A stretch of DNA of 64,000 bases from Variovorax guangxiensis (GCF_003952165.1 NZ_RXFT01000002.1:434001-498000), one strand, 5' to 3'; positions 1 to 9,263 are shown, numbered from the stretch's first letter. Numbers and translations: made by a program. The notes: a model not told the origin generated them from the sequence alone.

Positions 1-206
1 GCGCGGCCGGCACGCCGATCCGCGCCGTGATGCTCACGCGCCTGGGTCCCAACGTGTGGCACGACACACCGGGTGCCGCCATGGCCGTGCTCGAGGAACT
101 CGAGGAAACCGCCAGGCTCCAGCAGCTCGCGCAGGCCGCAAGGCCCCAGCCGCTGGATGCCCGACAGATCGATGAACTGCGCCGCACTTTCGGCGCGCGC
201 TGGTAG
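1..206 (+). CDS. otnC: OtnC-like class II aldolase/adducin protein, C-terminal fragment
   Basis: The frame is open from the window edge to the TAG at 204-206 and gives the last 67 residues. The tail contains LGPNVWHD and a helical AAMAVLEELEETARL segment, as in class II aldolase/adducin sugar-phosphate decarboxylases. The next gene, 12 bases downstream, is an OtnI-type isomerase. OtnC (3-oxo-tetronate 4-phosphate decarboxylase) and OtnI are usual operon partners in tetronate breakdown, and this context carries much of the assignment. The metal-binding histidines lie outside the window, so catalytic competence cannot be judged. Confidence 0.7.
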   Translation, partial: AAGTPIRAVMLTRLGPNVWHDTPGAAMAVLEELEETARLQQLAQAARPQPLDARQIDELRRTFGARW

Positions 207-218
207 TAAAAACACCCC

Positions 219-1040
219 ATGCCCCAATTCGCAGCCAACCTCTCGATGCTCTACCCGGAGCTCGCCTTCCTCGACCGCTTCGACGCCGCCGCGAAGGACG
301 GCTTCAAGGCCGTGGAGTACCTCTTCCCCTACGACTTCGCCAAGGAAGAAATCGTCGCCCGGCTGAAGCACAATGGCCTGCAGCAGGTGCTGTTCAACGG
401 GCCGCCGGGCGACTGGAACGGCGGCGAGCGCGGCCTGGCCTGCCTGCCGGGGCGCGAGGCCGAGTTCCGCGAAGGCATCGCCAAGGCCATCGACTACGCT
501 GTGGCGCTCGACTGCCCGCGCATCCACGTCATGGCAGGCCTCGTGCCCGCAGGCCAGCAGCGCGATGCGCTGCAGCCGGTGTACGTCGACAACCTGCGCT
601 GGGCCGCCGCCGAGGCCGCCAAGGCGGGCCGCGACGTGCTGATCGAGCCGATCAACACGCGCGACATCCCGGGCTTCTTCATCAACCGGCAGGACCATGC
701 GCACGAGATCGTCGAGACCGTGGGCGCGCCCAACCTCAAGGTGCAGATGGACCTGTACCACTGCCAGATCGTCGAGGGCGACGTGGCGATGAAGATCCGC
801 AAGTACCTGCCGACCGGCCGCGTCGGCCACATCCAGATCGCCGGCGTGCCCGACCGCAACGAGCCCGACATCGGCGAGCAGAACTACCCGTACCTCTTCG
901 ACGTGCTCGACGAGGTGTCGGCGCAGTGCGGCTGGCAGGGCTGGGTCGGCTGCGAGTACCGGCCGAAGCGCGGCACGGAGCCCGGCGGCACCTCGGCCGG
1001 GCTGGGCTGGCTGCGCGAGTGGCGGCAGCGGCACGCATGA
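219..1040 (+). CDS. otnI: 2-oxo-tetronate isomerase OtnI / hydroxypyruvate isomerase family
   Basis: A 273-residue TIM-barrel protein of the hydroxypyruvate isomerase family. It opens with the typical [11 protein letters not shown] and [18 protein letters not shown] segments and carries [12 protein letters not shown] and [12 protein letters not shown], which supply the acidic and histidine metal ligands of this fold. Family knowledge gives isomerisation of 2-oxo-tetronates or hydroxypyruvate in the cytoplasm. It follows the OtnC fragment by 12 bases, and its stop overlaps the start of the next gene in an ATGA, so the three are probably translated as one operon. Substrate choice between tetronate and hydroxypyruvate cannot be settled from sequence. 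Confidence 0.85.
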   Translation: MPQFAANLSMLYPELAFLDRFDAAAKDGFKAVEYLFPYDFAKEEIVARLKHNGLQQVLFNGPPGDWNGGERGLACLPGREAEFREGIAKAIDYAVALDCPRIHVMAGLVPAGQQRDALQPVYVDNLRWAAAEAAKAGRDVLIEPINTRDIPGFFINRQDHAHEIVETVGAPNLKVQMDLYHCQIVEGDVAMKIRKYLPTGRVGHIQIAGVPDRNEPDIGEQNYPYLFDVLDEVSAQCGWQGWVGCEYRPKRGTEPGGTSAGLGWLREWRQRHA

Positions 1041-2233
1041 AGCTCGAAGCGCTGCGCATTCCGGCGCCGCTGCGTGGCTTCGCGGCGGGCGAGGCGCAGC
1101 TGTTCGACGTCACCATCGAGGGCGACAAGGTCGCCTCCATCACGCCCAGTGCGCAGCAGCAAGCCAAGGGCACGCTGCTGAGCGCACTGGTCGAGGCGCA
1201 TGCGCACATCGACAAGAACTACACCGTGCAGGACGTGGGCGCCGCGCAGGGCAACCTGTTCGTCGCCATCGAGCGCATGAACCGCCACCGCGAGAGCTGG
1301 ACCGGCGAGTCGCTGCGCCTGCGCATGGAGCGCGCGCTGCACGACGCCTGGCTGTCGGGCACGCGCGCGCTGCGCACGCACCTCGACTGGGTGCAGCCCG
1401 AGCCGCCGGCCGCGCTGGCGGTGTTCGAGGCGCTGCGCGAGGAATGGCGCGGGCGCATCGAGCTGCAGTTCGTCTCGCTCACGCCGCTGGACCTGTTCGC
1501 CGACATGGCGGCGGGCGAGCGCATCGCGCGCGAGGTGAGGCGCGCGGGGGGCGTGCTCGGCGCCTTCGTCTATCGCAACGAGGGCATCGTCCACAAGCTG
1601 GGCCGCGTGTTCGACCTCGCGCAGCAGCACGGACTGGCGCTGGACTTCCACGTCGACGAAGGCCTGGACGTCGAGGCCACCGGCCTGCGCAGCATCGCCC
1701 AGCTGGTGCGTGCGCGCGACTTCAGGCAGGGCGTTGTCTGCGGTCATGCCTGCTCGCTCTCGGTGCAGGAAGACGCCGTGGCCGCCGAAACGCTGGCGCT
1801 GTGCGCGGGCGCGGGCATCCACATCGTCGCGCTGCCCACCACCAACCTCTACCTGCAGGGCGCGTGGGACCGCACGCCGGTGCAGCGCGGCATCACGCGC
1901 ATCCGCGAGGCGGCGGCACGGGGCTTGCGTGCGAGCCTGGCGACCGACAACGTGCAGGACGCCTTCTATCCCTACGGCAGCTACGACCTGCTGGAGACCT
2001 TCGGCCTCGGCGTGCAGGCGGCGCATCTTGCGCCGGCCGACGACTGGCTCGACACCATCACCGTGAGCCCCGCGAAGGCGCTGGGGCTCGCGTGGGACGG
2101 ACGCATCGCGCCGGGCTGCCCGGCCGACCTGCTGGTGCTGTCGGCCACCGGGGAACACGAACTGATCGGCCCGCGCGGACGGCAACGCACCGTCATCCGC
2201 GCCGGCCAGCCACTGGAGAGCAACGAACGATGA
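1037..2233 (+). CDS. Cytosine-deaminase-like metal-dependent amidohydrolase
   Basis: A 398-residue amidohydrolase. The ATG at 1037 was chosen because it forms an ATGA overlap with otnI, although the frame stays open further upstream. The metal-site motifs appear in order: HAHIDK near residue 55, HVDE near 205, GHACSL near 235, and [10 protein letters not shown] near 300. This pattern matches the CodA/atrazine-hydrolase branch that deaminates or opens N-heterocycles. It is joined by ATGA overlap to a RidA gene, which fits detoxification of an enamine/imine product. Cytosine itself is only one possible substrate. A creatininase-family hydrolase on the opposite strand suggests a wider nitrogen-heterocycle theme. 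Confidence 0.8.
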   Translation: MKLEALRIPAPLRGFAAGEAQLFDVTIEGDKVASITPSAQQQAKGTLLSALVEAHAHIDKNYTVQDVGAAQGNLFVAIERMNRHRESWTGESLRLRMERALHDAWLSGTRALRTHLDWVQPEPPAALAVFEALREEWRGRIELQFVSLTPLDLFADMAAGERIAREVRRAGGVLGAFVYRNEGIVHKLGRVFDLAQQHGLALDFHVDEGLDVEATGLRSIAQLVRARDFRQGVVCGHACSLSVQEDAVAAETLALCAGAGIHIVALPTTNLYLQGAWDRTPVQRGITRIREAAARGLRASLATDNVQDAFYPYGSYDLLETFGLGVQAAHLAPADDWLDTITVSPAKALGLAWDGRIAPGCPADLLVLSATGEHELIGPRGRQRTVIRAGQPLESNER

Positions 2234-2715
2234 GCATGGGCAAGCCGATGGCCAACTACGCGGCCGCCAAGCGCGTGGGCGATTTCGTCTTCATGAGCGG
2301 CGTGGTCGCCGTCGACCCGGCCACGCGCCGCGCGGTCGCCGGCTACGACGCCATTCCCGAAGAGGCGCGCACCGCGCTGCAGAGCGTGGGCTACGCCACC
2401 GGCCAGATGTCGGTGGACGTGTTCGAGGCGCCCATCGTCGCGCAGAGCTGGTTCGTGCTGGAGCGCATCCGCCAGATCGCGGCCGAGCACGGCGGCACGA
2501 TGGAAGACGTGGTGAAGCTGGTGCAGTACTTCCGCCACCTGCCGCACTACGCCTTCTACAACCGCGTGCGCGGCCTGTTCTATCCGGGCGAGCCGCCGGT
2601 GAGCACGGTGGTGGAGGTGTCGCGCTTCCTGCCGGGCGACGAGGTGCTGGTGGAAGTCGAGGCGACGATGTACCTGCCCCGGACCTCCTTCTCGTCGTCT
2701 TCCTCGTCTACCTGA
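2230..2715 (+). CDS. RidA family (YjgF/YER057c/UK114) protein
   Basis: A 161-residue RidA-type protein that starts at an ATGA overlap with the amidohydrolase. The family pattern is visible: FVFMSGVVAVDP near the N-terminus, GGTMEDVVKLVQYF in the middle, and PVSTVVEVSRF with VLVEVEA towards the end. RidA enzymes hydrolyse reactive enamines/imines, and members inside catabolic operons often act as dedicated deaminases. The extreme C-terminus is a serine-rich run (SFSSSSSST) that is not part of the fold. The gene ends tail-to-tail with the TetR gene, overlapping it by 8 bases. Confidence 0.85.
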   Translation: MSMGKPMANYAAAKRVGDFVFMSGVVAVDPATRRAVAGYDAIPEEARTALQSVGYATGQMSVDVFEAPIVAQSWFVLERIRQIAAEHGGTMEDVVKLVQYFRHLPHYAFYNRVRGLFYPGEPPVSTVVEVSRFLPGDEVLVEVEATMYLPRTSFSSSSSST

Positions 2716-3373
2716 CGCCCGCGCCCTTGAGCAGGAACTCGGTCACCTGCTCGATCAGGTAGCGCCGGTCCTTGTCCTCACCCTGCTGGGCGGTGTCGCG
2801 GAAGTAGGCGGCCTGCGTCGCGTGGTCGGCGTAGAACTGGGTCACGGCCCAGATGTGGAACAGCACCAGCATCGGGTCGGCCTCGTCCATCAGGCCCTGG
2901 CTCATCCAGTTGCGGATCACGGCGGCGGCCTGCTCGGTGCGCTGTTTGCTCGTCTCCATCATGTCGTTGATGACGGGCGCGCCGCGCAGCATCTCGGCGG
3001 TGAAGATGCGCGAGCGCAGCGGATGCTCGAACGAGAACATCATCTTGCGGCGGATCAGGTCGCCCAGCACCTTGCGCGGGCCGAAGGCCTCGTCGCTGAA
3101 GCCGAACACCACGATCCAGTCGTTGAGGATGTCCTGCAGCACCTGGCGGTACAGCGCCTCCTTGCTGTCGATGTAGTAGTGCAGCTGCGCCTTCGAGAGT
3201 CCCGCCTTGTCGGCGATGGCCTGGGTCGACGCGCCGGCCAGCCCCTCGCTCGCGAACACCTCGATGGCGGCCTGGTTGATGAGGCCGAGCACCTGCGTGT
3301 ACTTGCGCGAGCGGCCGCGCGTGGCGGGGGCTTCGCTTTCGCTCTCTTCCGTGATCGCGGCGCGTGCGTTCAC
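2708..3373 (-). CDS. TetR/AcrR family transcriptional regulator
   Basis: A 221-residue regulator. The start is a GTG at 3371-3373 that overlaps the stop of the upstream reductase gene in a GTGA. The N-terminal helix-turn-helix spans about residues 25-70 (EVFASEGLAGASTQAIADKA, then LSKAQLHYYIDSKEALY). The remainder is the helical ligand domain, with a RutR/YcdC-like layout. RutR-type proteins sense pyrimidine-related ligands, which would fit a heterocycle catabolic locus, but the ligand is inferred only from context. It is the last gene of the reverse operon and probably controls it. Confidence 0.85.
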   Translation of the reverse strand: MNARAAITEESESEAPATRGRSRKYTQVLGLINQAAIEVFASEGLAGASTQAIADKAGLSKAQLHYYIDSKEALYRQVLQDILNDWIVVFGFSDEAFGPRKVLGDLIRRKMMFSFEHPLRSRIFTAEMLRGAPVINDMMETSKQRTEQAAAVIRNWMSQGLMDEADPMLVLFHIWAVTQFYADHATQAAYFRDTAQQGEDKDRRYLIEQVTEFLLKGAGVR

Positions 3374-4338
3374 AGCTGCAGTTCCAGTTCCAGCCCCTTG
3401 GCGCGCGAGCAGCACAGCGCCACCTTGTGGCGGCGCTCGCTGCCCGTGAGGCAGAAGTCGCGGTGCTCGGCGCCCTCGCCGTCGCCCTCGACCACGCAGG
3501 TGCCGCACAGCCCCTGCTGGCACGACACCGGAATGTCGATGCCGACCTCGTGCAGCGCGTCGACGGCGGTCTGGTCGGCCGCCACCGGCACCGTGATGCC
3601 GCGCCGCGCGAGCTTCAGCGTGAAGGGCAGGCCGGTGACGGCGCCCGCGTCGGCTGGCGCGGCGAAGTACTCGGCGTGCAGCGCATCCTCGGGCCAGTGC
3701 GCGGCGGCGTCGCGCACCGCCTGCATGAAGCCGCCGGGGCCGCACACGTACAGGTGCGTGCCGGGCGCGCGCTCGGCCAGCAGCGAGCGCAGGTCGATGC
3801 GCTGCGAAGAGGCATCGCCCTGGTCCAGGTGCAGCCGCAGGTGCGGCGCCAGCGCCGGCGCGCGCAGCGCATCGGCAAAGGCCAGGTGCTCCTCGCTGCG
3901 CGCGAACACGCAAAGCGTGAAGGCGGCGCCGCGCGCGGCCAGCGCCTGCGCCATCGCCAGCAGCGGCGTCATGCCGATGCCGCCGGCCAGCAGCAGGTGG
4001 TGAGCGGCCTCCTCGCGCAGCGGGAAGGTGTTGCGCGGCGCGCTGATCGGCAGCAGGTCGCCCTCGCGCACGCGCTCGTGCATCGAGGCCGAGCCGCCGC
4101 GGCTCGCGAGCTCGCGCTTCACGCCGATCACGTAGCGCCCCGCGCCGGCGGCCGATGGCGCGCGCGCCAGCGAGTACTGGCGCGAGAAGCCGCCCGGCAT
4201 GTGCACGTCGATGTGCGCGCCGGCCTCGTAGGAAGGCAGCGGCCGGCCCCACGGGTGGGCCAGTTCGAAGGCCAGGATTTCCGGCGTCTGGCGCGAGATG
4301 CGTTCGACGCGGACGGTGAGCGTGCGTTCGAGGCTCAT
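3370..4338 (-). CDS. VanB-type phthalate-dioxygenase-reductase family oxidoreductase
   Basis: A 322-residue electron-transfer reductase. An FMN/FAD-binding barrel comes first (SRQYSLARAP near residue 55), followed by an NAD-binding half (LLLAGGIGMTPLLAMA near 120 and YVCGPGGFM near 200). A C-terminal plant-type [2Fe-2S] domain has cysteines in SCQQGLCGTC near 275 and a further Cys near 305. Family members pass electrons from NAD(P)H to Rieske oxygenases such as VanA. No Rieske oxygenase gene is present in this window, so the partner must be elsewhere or is one of the unusual redox proteins beside it. It is followed by the overlapping TetR gene. Confidence 0.88.
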   Translation of the reverse strand: MSLERTLTVRVERISRQTPEILAFELAHPWGRPLPSYEAGAHIDVHMPGGFSRQYSLARAPSAAGAGRYVIGVKRELASRGGSASMHERVREGDLLPISAPRNTFPLREEAAHHLLLAGGIGMTPLLAMAQALAARGAAFTLCVFARSEEHLAFADALRAPALAPHLRLHLDQGDASSQRIDLRSLLAERAPGTHLYVCGPGGFMQAVRDAAAHWPEDALHAEYFAAPADAGAVTGLPFTLKLARRGITVPVAADQTAVDALHEVGIDIPVSCQQGLCGTCVVEGDGEGAEHRDFCLTGSERRHKVALCCSRAKGLELELQL

Positions 4339-4369
4339 GGATGTGTCTCCCTGCGGTCGTTTCTGCCGC

Positions 4370-4960
4370 CTAGATGCTGCCCAGCTTGCGCGAGACGCGT
4401 TCGATGAAATGGGTGCGGTCGCTCGCGGTGACGGCGTTCATGTCGTGCAGCTGCAGCCACGTCACCTTGCAGCGCCACGCGAACAGCGCGCGCAGCGCCC
4501 GCGTGAAGAGCCGCCTGCCCGGGTCGCCGATGACCATCACGAACCAGCGCGGCGAGCCGCCGGTGGTCACCACCGTGAGCCGCCTGATGTGCCGCATGCC
4601 CGACCTTGCGAGCTGTCCCTTGCGTTGCGCGGGCAGGAAAGCCACGCCCGGCAGCCACACCCGTTCGAGCCAGCCCTTGAGCATCGACGGCGGCCCGTGG
4701 AACCAGGTGGGAAACACGAACACCAGGTGCTCGGCCCACAGCAGTGCTTCGACGTGGGGTTTCACACGTTCGCGTATCAGGTCGGGGTTGTCGAGGTAGG
4801 CGATGCGCTCTTCGCATGTCAGCGTGGGGTCGAAGCCCTCGGCGTACAGGTCGATGGCCTTGACGGGATGTCGCGGCTGGAGCGCCTCGAGGGCGGTGCG
4901 GTAGAGCGCGTGGTTGAAGCTGTCAGGATTCGGATGGCAATGGACGACGAGCGTTTTCAT
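4370..4960 (-). CDS. Flavodoxin-fold NAD(P)H oxidoreductase (MdaB/KefF-like)
   Basis: A 196-residue flavodoxin-fold protein. It begins MKTLVVHCHPNPDSFNHAL, the phosphate-binding loop of NAD(P)H quinone reductases. It continues with HLVFVFPTWFHGPPSMLKGW, the second FMN contact region, and VVTTGGSP. Known relatives reduce quinones or nitro compounds with two electrons in the cytoplasm. It lies 31 bases upstream of the VanB-type reductase in the same operon, separated from the binding-protein gene by 156 bases containing an inverted repeat. The substrate is unknown. Confidence 0.8.
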   Translation of the reverse strand: MKTLVVHCHPNPDSFNHALYRTALEALQPRHPVKAIDLYAEGFDPTLTCEERIAYLDNPDLIRERVKPHVEALLWAEHLVFVFPTWFHGPPSMLKGWLERVWLPGVAFLPAQRKGQLARSGMRHIRRLTVVTTGGSPRWFVMVIGDPGRRLFTRALRALFAWRCKVTWLQLHDMNAVTASDRTHFIERVSRKLGSI

Positions 4961-5000
4961 GGTTGAGGGCCGGTTCGCCCGGCGGTTGTTGGCCGCCGGC

Positions 5001-5080
5001 GAGACGGGGTCAGAGCCCAGGGGGTGAAAGGCCGCGCGGTGCCTTATGGCAACCCAGGCGCCGGCATCTGACCCCGGCGC
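5001..5080. repeat. Intergenic inverted repeat with GGGGTCAGA arms
   Basis: GGGGTCAGA at 5006-5014 is matched by TCTGACCCC at 5067-5075, in the gap between the binding-protein and flavodoxin-fold genes. The intervening sequence is GC-rich and self-complementary. This resembles intergenic REP-type elements of related bacteria. It could also act as an mRNA stabiliser or attenuator below the highly expressed binding-protein gene. Only one copy was noticed here. Confidence 0.4.
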
Positions 5081-5116
5081 AAGCCCCGCGCGACCCGCGG
5101 GAAAAAACCGGTGTGC

Positions 5117-6145
5117 CTACTTGCCCGTGAGCTTCTTGCGCACGTCGATGCCGACGCCCTTGTTCACGAACTGCGTGGTGACCACCTTCGACAGGTCGAC
5201 CTCGCCGGGCTTGTACAGGCCGGCCTTGACCATCTTGTCGTAGAAGTCCTTCACGCGGGCCTCGTCCATCGCGCCGATGCCCTTGGTGAGCGACTCGCCG
5301 CTGTCGACGATGCCCATCTTCTTCATCAGCTCGATGGAGCCCTGCGAGGAGGCCACGGGCGAGTCGGGGTTGATCCTGGCGATCATCTCGTTGGCGGCCT
5401 TGTTGTCGCCGTAGAGGTAGTTGTTCCAGCCGATGATCGATGCCTCGATGAACTTGCGCACCGTCTCGGGCTTGGTCTTCACCAGGTCGGCGCGCGTCTC
5501 GATGGTGGTGGAGTAGGTCGAGAAGCCGTTGTCGGCCAGCAGCTGCACCACCGGGTCGAAACCGGCCTGCGCCTTGATAGACAGCGGTTCCGAGATGGCG
5601 TAGCCCTGTTGAATGGACTTCTTGTCGGCCAGGAAGGGGCCCACGTTGAAGGTGTAGGGCTTGAGCTGCGAGTCCTTGAAGCCGTGCTCCGACTTCATCC
5701 ACTGCCAGAAGCTGAACTGGCCGTCCTTGCCGATGAAGGCCACCGGCGCCTTGGTCATGTCCTTGAAGGTGTCGAAGCCCTGGCCGGGGTGCGCGAACAT
5801 GGCCTGCGGGTCTTTCTGGAAGAAGGCCGCAACCACCACGGTGGGCACGCCGTTCTTCACGTTGTCGAAGGACTGCAGCAGGTTGCCGGTCATCAGGAAG
5901 TCGACCTTGCCGGCCGGCAGCATCGGCCGGTTGTTGACCATCGGGCCGCCCTGCTGGATGTCGACGTCGAGGCCGTACTTCTTGTAGGTGCCGTCCACCA
6001 GCGCCTGGTAGAAGCCGCCGTGGCCGGCCTGCGCCTTCCAGTTGGTGGCGAACACCACTTTTTCCTGCGCCTGCGCGGCGAAGGCGGCGCCCGCGAGGGC
6101 GAGGCCGAGAACGAGCGGACGGAGGGCGAAGGCGGGAATGCGCAT
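5117..6145 (-). CDS. ABC transporter substrate-binding protein, NMT1/THI5-like
   Basis: A 342-residue periplasmic binding protein. The ATG at 6143-6145 precedes a clear Sec signal peptide ending near AAQAQ at residue 31; the frame itself extends further upstream. The mature part starts KVVFATNWKAQAGHGGFYQA, the usual opening of NMT1/THI5-like binding proteins that carry pyrimidine precursors, nitrate/sulfonates or aromatic ligands. The permease and ATPase lie upstream in the same operon with the FAD oxidase between them, so this is a complete importer. The ligand is presumably the compound processed by the neighbouring hydrolase and oxidase. Confidence 0.88.
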   Translation of the reverse strand: MRIPAFALRPLVLGLALAGAAFAAQAQEKVVFATNWKAQAGHGGFYQALVDGTYKKYGLDVDIQQGGPMVNNRPMLPAGKVDFLMTGNLLQSFDNVKNGVPTVVVAAFFQKDPQAMFAHPGQGFDTFKDMTKAPVAFIGKDGQFSFWQWMKSEHGFKDSQLKPYTFNVGPFLADKKSIQQGYAISEPLSIKAQAGFDPVVQLLADNGFSTYSTTIETRADLVKTKPETVRKFIEASIIGWNNYLYGDNKAANEMIARINPDSPVASSQGSIELMKKMGIVDSGESLTKGIGAMDEARVKDFYDKMVKAGLYKPGEVDLSKVVTTQFVNKGVGIDVRKKLTGK

Positions 6146-6204
6146 GGGAACGTGCTCCTGTGGAGGTTTCGTTGAAAAGTACGGGATGCGGAGACTAAGG
6201 CTTT

Positions 6205-7590
6205 TCAGCGCCCGACGGCCATGTCGGCACGCCATCCGCGTGTTTTTCCGGGGTTCATCAGGCCCATGGGGTCGCTGCGCTTCTTGAACTCGATCTGCTG
6301 CGTGTCGATGGTCTTCATGCCGCCGTCCTCGATGGTGACGACGTGCGGGTTGAAGATCACGCAGCCGCCCTGCGACTCGATCTCGCGGATCACCTCGTAC
6401 TGGTGCGCCTCGCCCTTCCAGCGCACCAGCAGGATGCCGAAGGTGCCGCACTCGCCGTTGGCGCGCGCGAAGTCCTGGTGCTGCAGCACGTCGTCGCCGA
6501 AGATTTGAAGGTGCCGCTCGACCACCGACGGATCGAAGGGCTGCGCGTAGGCCACCTGCAGGTAGGTCCAGCCGCGGTCGGCCTTCAGCGCCTGCAGCGT
6601 GGTGTGGTTGAAGGCGCACTCGTAGGCCGGCGGCAGTCCTTCGGCGAGCAGCTCGGCCTCGGTGCCAGCCACCGAGATGGTGCCGCCCTGCGCCGCGGCG
6701 AGCGCGCGGAAGTCGGCCATCGACTCGGGCGAGACCATCGCGAACACCGCGTGCCGGTCGGCGGGGAAGCGGTCGCGCATGGCGGTGTAGTAGGGCGAGA
6801 AGCGCGCCTCCACCGTCGAGAGCAGGAAGATGTCGAGCGAGGGCGCCTGCGCGGCGATGCCGAAGTCGAGCGCGCCGCGGTAGCTTTCGAAGAGCACCGT
6901 GCAGTGCACCCAGTCGACGGCCGGGCTCAGCGCCACTTCCACGTCGAGGATCACGCCGTTGGTGCCGTAGGCATGGTGCACCTGCTGGATCTCGTCGCCG
7001 TGCAGCTCGATGACGCGCGGCTCGCGCTCCACCGTCATCACGCGCGCGCGCAGCAGGTTGCCGGGGTCGCGCAGGATGCCGTGGCGGAACGAGCCGATGC
7101 CGCCGAAGCCGCCCGCGATGAAGCCGCCGATGGAGGCCACGTGCCAGGTCGAGGGCCACATGCGCAGCGCCTGCCCGGTCTCGCGCGCGGCGAGGTCGAT
7201 GTCGTGCATGCGCGCGCCGGCCTCCACGCGGATGCTGCCGGGCTGGATGTCGAGCACGCGGCACATCTGCGTCACGTCGAGCACGATGCCGCCTTCCAGC
7301 GGCACGCACTGGCCGTAGTTGCCGGTGCCGCCCGCGCGCACGGTGAGCGGCAGCTTCCACTTCGCGGCCACGCCCGCGGCCTGGCGCACGTCGTCCTCGG
7401 TGCCGACCTTCACCACCAGGTCGGCCACGCAGCCCGCGAGCTGCGCGGTGAGGATGGGGCTGTACCAGTAGAAGTCCTTCGACAGCTGCTTGCGCTGGCC
7501 CGGCGCGGTGATCACGTTGAGGCCGCGCAGGTCCGCGCGCACGGCGTCCCAGTCGACTGCCGGCGCAGGGGTGGGCGTCCTAGCGTTCAC
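6205..7590 (-). CDS. FAD-binding (PCMH/GlcD-type) oxidoreductase
   Basis: A 461-residue flavoprotein. The PCMH FAD-binding domain is visible near residues 65-165 (TVRAGGTGNYGQCVPLEGG, then VEAGARMHDID and SIGGFIAGGFGGIGSFRHG). The C-terminal half is the substrate cap. The start is a GTG at 7588-7590 overlapping the permease stop by 11 bases, so it is translationally coupled to the importer. Relatives include glycolate, lactate and nicotine-type oxidases. The genes on both sides belong to the importer, which suggests that it oxidises the imported substrate. The substrate is not identifiable. Confidence 0.8.
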   Translation of the reverse strand: MNARTPTPAPAVDWDAVRADLRGLNVITAPGQRKQLSKDFYWYSPILTAQLAGCVADLVVKVGTEDDVRQAAGVAAKWKLPLTVRAGGTGNYGQCVPLEGGIVLDVTQMCRVLDIQPGSIRVEAGARMHDIDLAARETGQALRMWPSTWHVASIGGFIAGGFGGIGSFRHGILRDPGNLLRARVMTVEREPRVIELHGDEIQQVHHAYGTNGVILDVEVALSPAVDWVHCTVLFESYRGALDFGIAAQAPSLDIFLLSTVEARFSPYYTAMRDRFPADRHAVFAMVSPESMADFRALAAAQGGTISVAGTEAELLAEGLPPAYECAFNHTTLQALKADRGWTYLQVAYAQPFDPSVVERHLQIFGDDVLQHQDFARANGECGTFGILLVRWKGEAHQYEVIREIESQGGCVIFNPHVVTIEDGGMKTIDTQQIEFKKRSDPMGLMNPGKTRGWRADMAVGR

Positions 7591-8470
7591 GGCGCATCTC
7601 GCTTTCGTGCCAGTGGCCCAACACCAGGCGCGACAGTGCCGCGAACACGATGAAGATCACGATGCCCAGCAGGGACACCAGCAGCAGCGCCGCGAACATC
7701 ATCGGGATCTCGGTGCGGAAGCTCGATTCGAGGATGCGCGAGGCCAGCCCCGTCTCCTTGCCCGCCGTGCCGGCGGTGAACTCGGCCACCACCGCGCCGA
7801 TCAGGCTCAGCCCGCCCGCGATCTTCAGGCCCGCCATGAAGTAGGGCAGCGCGCTCGGCGCGAGCAGGTAGCGGAAGGTCTGCCAGGGCGAGGCCTTGTA
7901 GAGCTGGAACAGGTCGCGCAGGTTGCTGTCGGCGCTCTTCAGGCCGATGACCGTGTTCGACAAGATCGGGAAGAAGGCCACGATCCATGCGCACAGCAAG
8001 AGCGCGGCCGTGGTGCTCGACACGTAGATCAGGATCAGCGGCGCGATCGCGATGATCGGCGTCACCTGCAGGATCACCGCGATGGGGAACAGGCCGATCT
8101 CCACCCACTTGAACAGCGCGAAGGCAATGGCCAGCAGCACGCCGCCCACGATGGCCGCGACCAGCGCCAGCAGCGTGAGCTTGACGGTGAACCACAGCGC
8201 GCTGGAGAGCGACTCCCAGTTGTCGAACAGCGTGCGGATGATGAGCGAGGGCGCGGGCAGGATGTAGTGCGGGATGTTGTTGGCGCGAACCGTCCATTCC
8301 CACGCCAGCAGCAGCAGCGCGACGATGGCCGCGGGCACCACGATGCGCAGCATCGACTCGCGCCGGCGCAGCCGGTCCTCGTGCGCGCGCAGCGCGGCCT
8401 CGGAAGGCGCGGCGTCCGCTTCGGAAGCGGGTACGGCGACGGCGGGCTCAGTGATCGATGTCGACGCCAT
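7580..8470 (-). CDS. ABC transporter permease (TauC/SsuC/ThiX type)
   Basis: A 296-residue integral membrane protein, taking the ATG at 8468-8470; an in-frame ATG four codons upstream (8482) is also possible. A charged N-terminal segment of about 45 residues precedes roughly six membrane helices. The conserved cytoplasmic loop is near residues 190-220 (LRDLFQLYKASPWQTFRYLL), followed by GGLSLIGAVVAEF, the EAA-type contact to the ATPase. It belongs to the family that pairs with NMT1-type binding proteins. It overlaps the ATPase gene upstream by about 23 bases. Confidence 0.9.
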   Translation of the reverse strand: MASTSITEPAVAVPASEADAAPSEAALRAHEDRLRRRESMLRIVVPAAIVALLLLAWEWTVRANNIPHYILPAPSLIIRTLFDNWESLSSALWFTVKLTLLALVAAIVGGVLLAIAFALFKWVEIGLFPIAVILQVTPIIAIAPLILIYVSSTTAALLLCAWIVAFFPILSNTVIGLKSADSNLRDLFQLYKASPWQTFRYLLAPSALPYFMAGLKIAGGLSLIGAVVAEFTAGTAGKETGLASRILESSFRTEIPMMFAALLLVSLLGIVIFIVFAALSRLVLGHWHESEMRRER

Positions 8471-9263
8471 GCAGGGCTCCATGCAGGGATTGCGACACGG
8501 CGGTGCAGTGCGCGTTGTAACGGCTGGATGTGCGGAAGTCTTCGCCGCGCGGATAGGGCTCGTCGATGCGGATCTCGTCGATCACGCGGCCGGGCCGCGC
8601 GGCCATCACCACGATGCGGTTCGAGAGATACACCGACTCGTACACGCTGTGCGTGACGAACACCACCGAGAAGCGGTGCTCGCGCCAGATGGCCAGCAGG
8701 TCGTTGTTGAGCTTGATGCGCGTCATCTCGTCGAGCGCGGCGAAGGGCTCGTCCATCAGCAGGAGGCGCGGGTGCGTGACCAGCGCGCGCGCGATCGACA
8801 CGCGCATCTTCATGCCGCCGGAAAGCTCGCGCGGATACACGTCGGCGAAGCGCGAGAGGCCAACCATCTCCAGCGCCTGCTTCACCACCGGCGCGGCGGC
8901 GTCTCGGCTGGTGCCGGCGAGCTTCAGCGGCAGCCAGACGTTGTCGAACACCTTGGCCCAGGGCATGAGCGTGGGCTCCTGGAACACGAAGCCCAGGTCG
9001 CGGTCGGTCTTGCCGCCCTTCGTTGTGCCGGCGGCGGCGCCGCTCCAGTGCATATCGCCCGAACTCAGGCGCGTGAGCCCCGCGATGAGGCGCAGCGCCG
9101 TGCTCTTGCCGCAGCCCGAGGGGCCGAGGAAGCTGATGAAGTCGTGCTCGCCGATGTCCAGCGACATGCCCTGCAGCGCGAGCGTGCCGTTGGCGAAACG
9201 CTTGCTGACGTTGCGCAGGCCGACCAGCGGCGTGCCGGCGGCGGTGGTGGCGTCGGCGCTCAT
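8448..9263 (-). CDS. ABC transporter ATP-binding protein (SsuB/TauB type)
   Basis: A 271-residue ATPase. The Walker A motif is GPSGCGKST at about residues 47-55. Further on are the signature LSGGM and the Walker B LLLMDEPFAALDE, followed by FVTHSVYESVYLSNR with the switch histidine. It energises the importer formed with the permease and NMT1-type binding protein. Its ATG at 9261-9263 overlaps the stop of the creatininase gene in an ATGA, making the hydrolase the first gene of this operon. Confidence 0.92.
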   Translation of the reverse strand: MSADATTAAGTPLVGLRNVSKRFANGTLALQGMSLDIGEHDFISFLGPSGCGKSTALRLIAGLTRLSSGDMHWSGAAAGTTKGGKTDRDLGFVFQEPTLMPWAKVFDNVWLPLKLAGTSRDAAAPVVKQALEMVGLSRFADVYPRELSGGMKMRVSIARALVTHPRLLLMDEPFAALDEMTRIKLNNDLLAIWREHRFSVVFVTHSVYESVYLSNRIVVMAARPGRVIDEIRIDEPYPRGEDFRTSSRYNAHCTAVSQSLHGALHGVDIDH

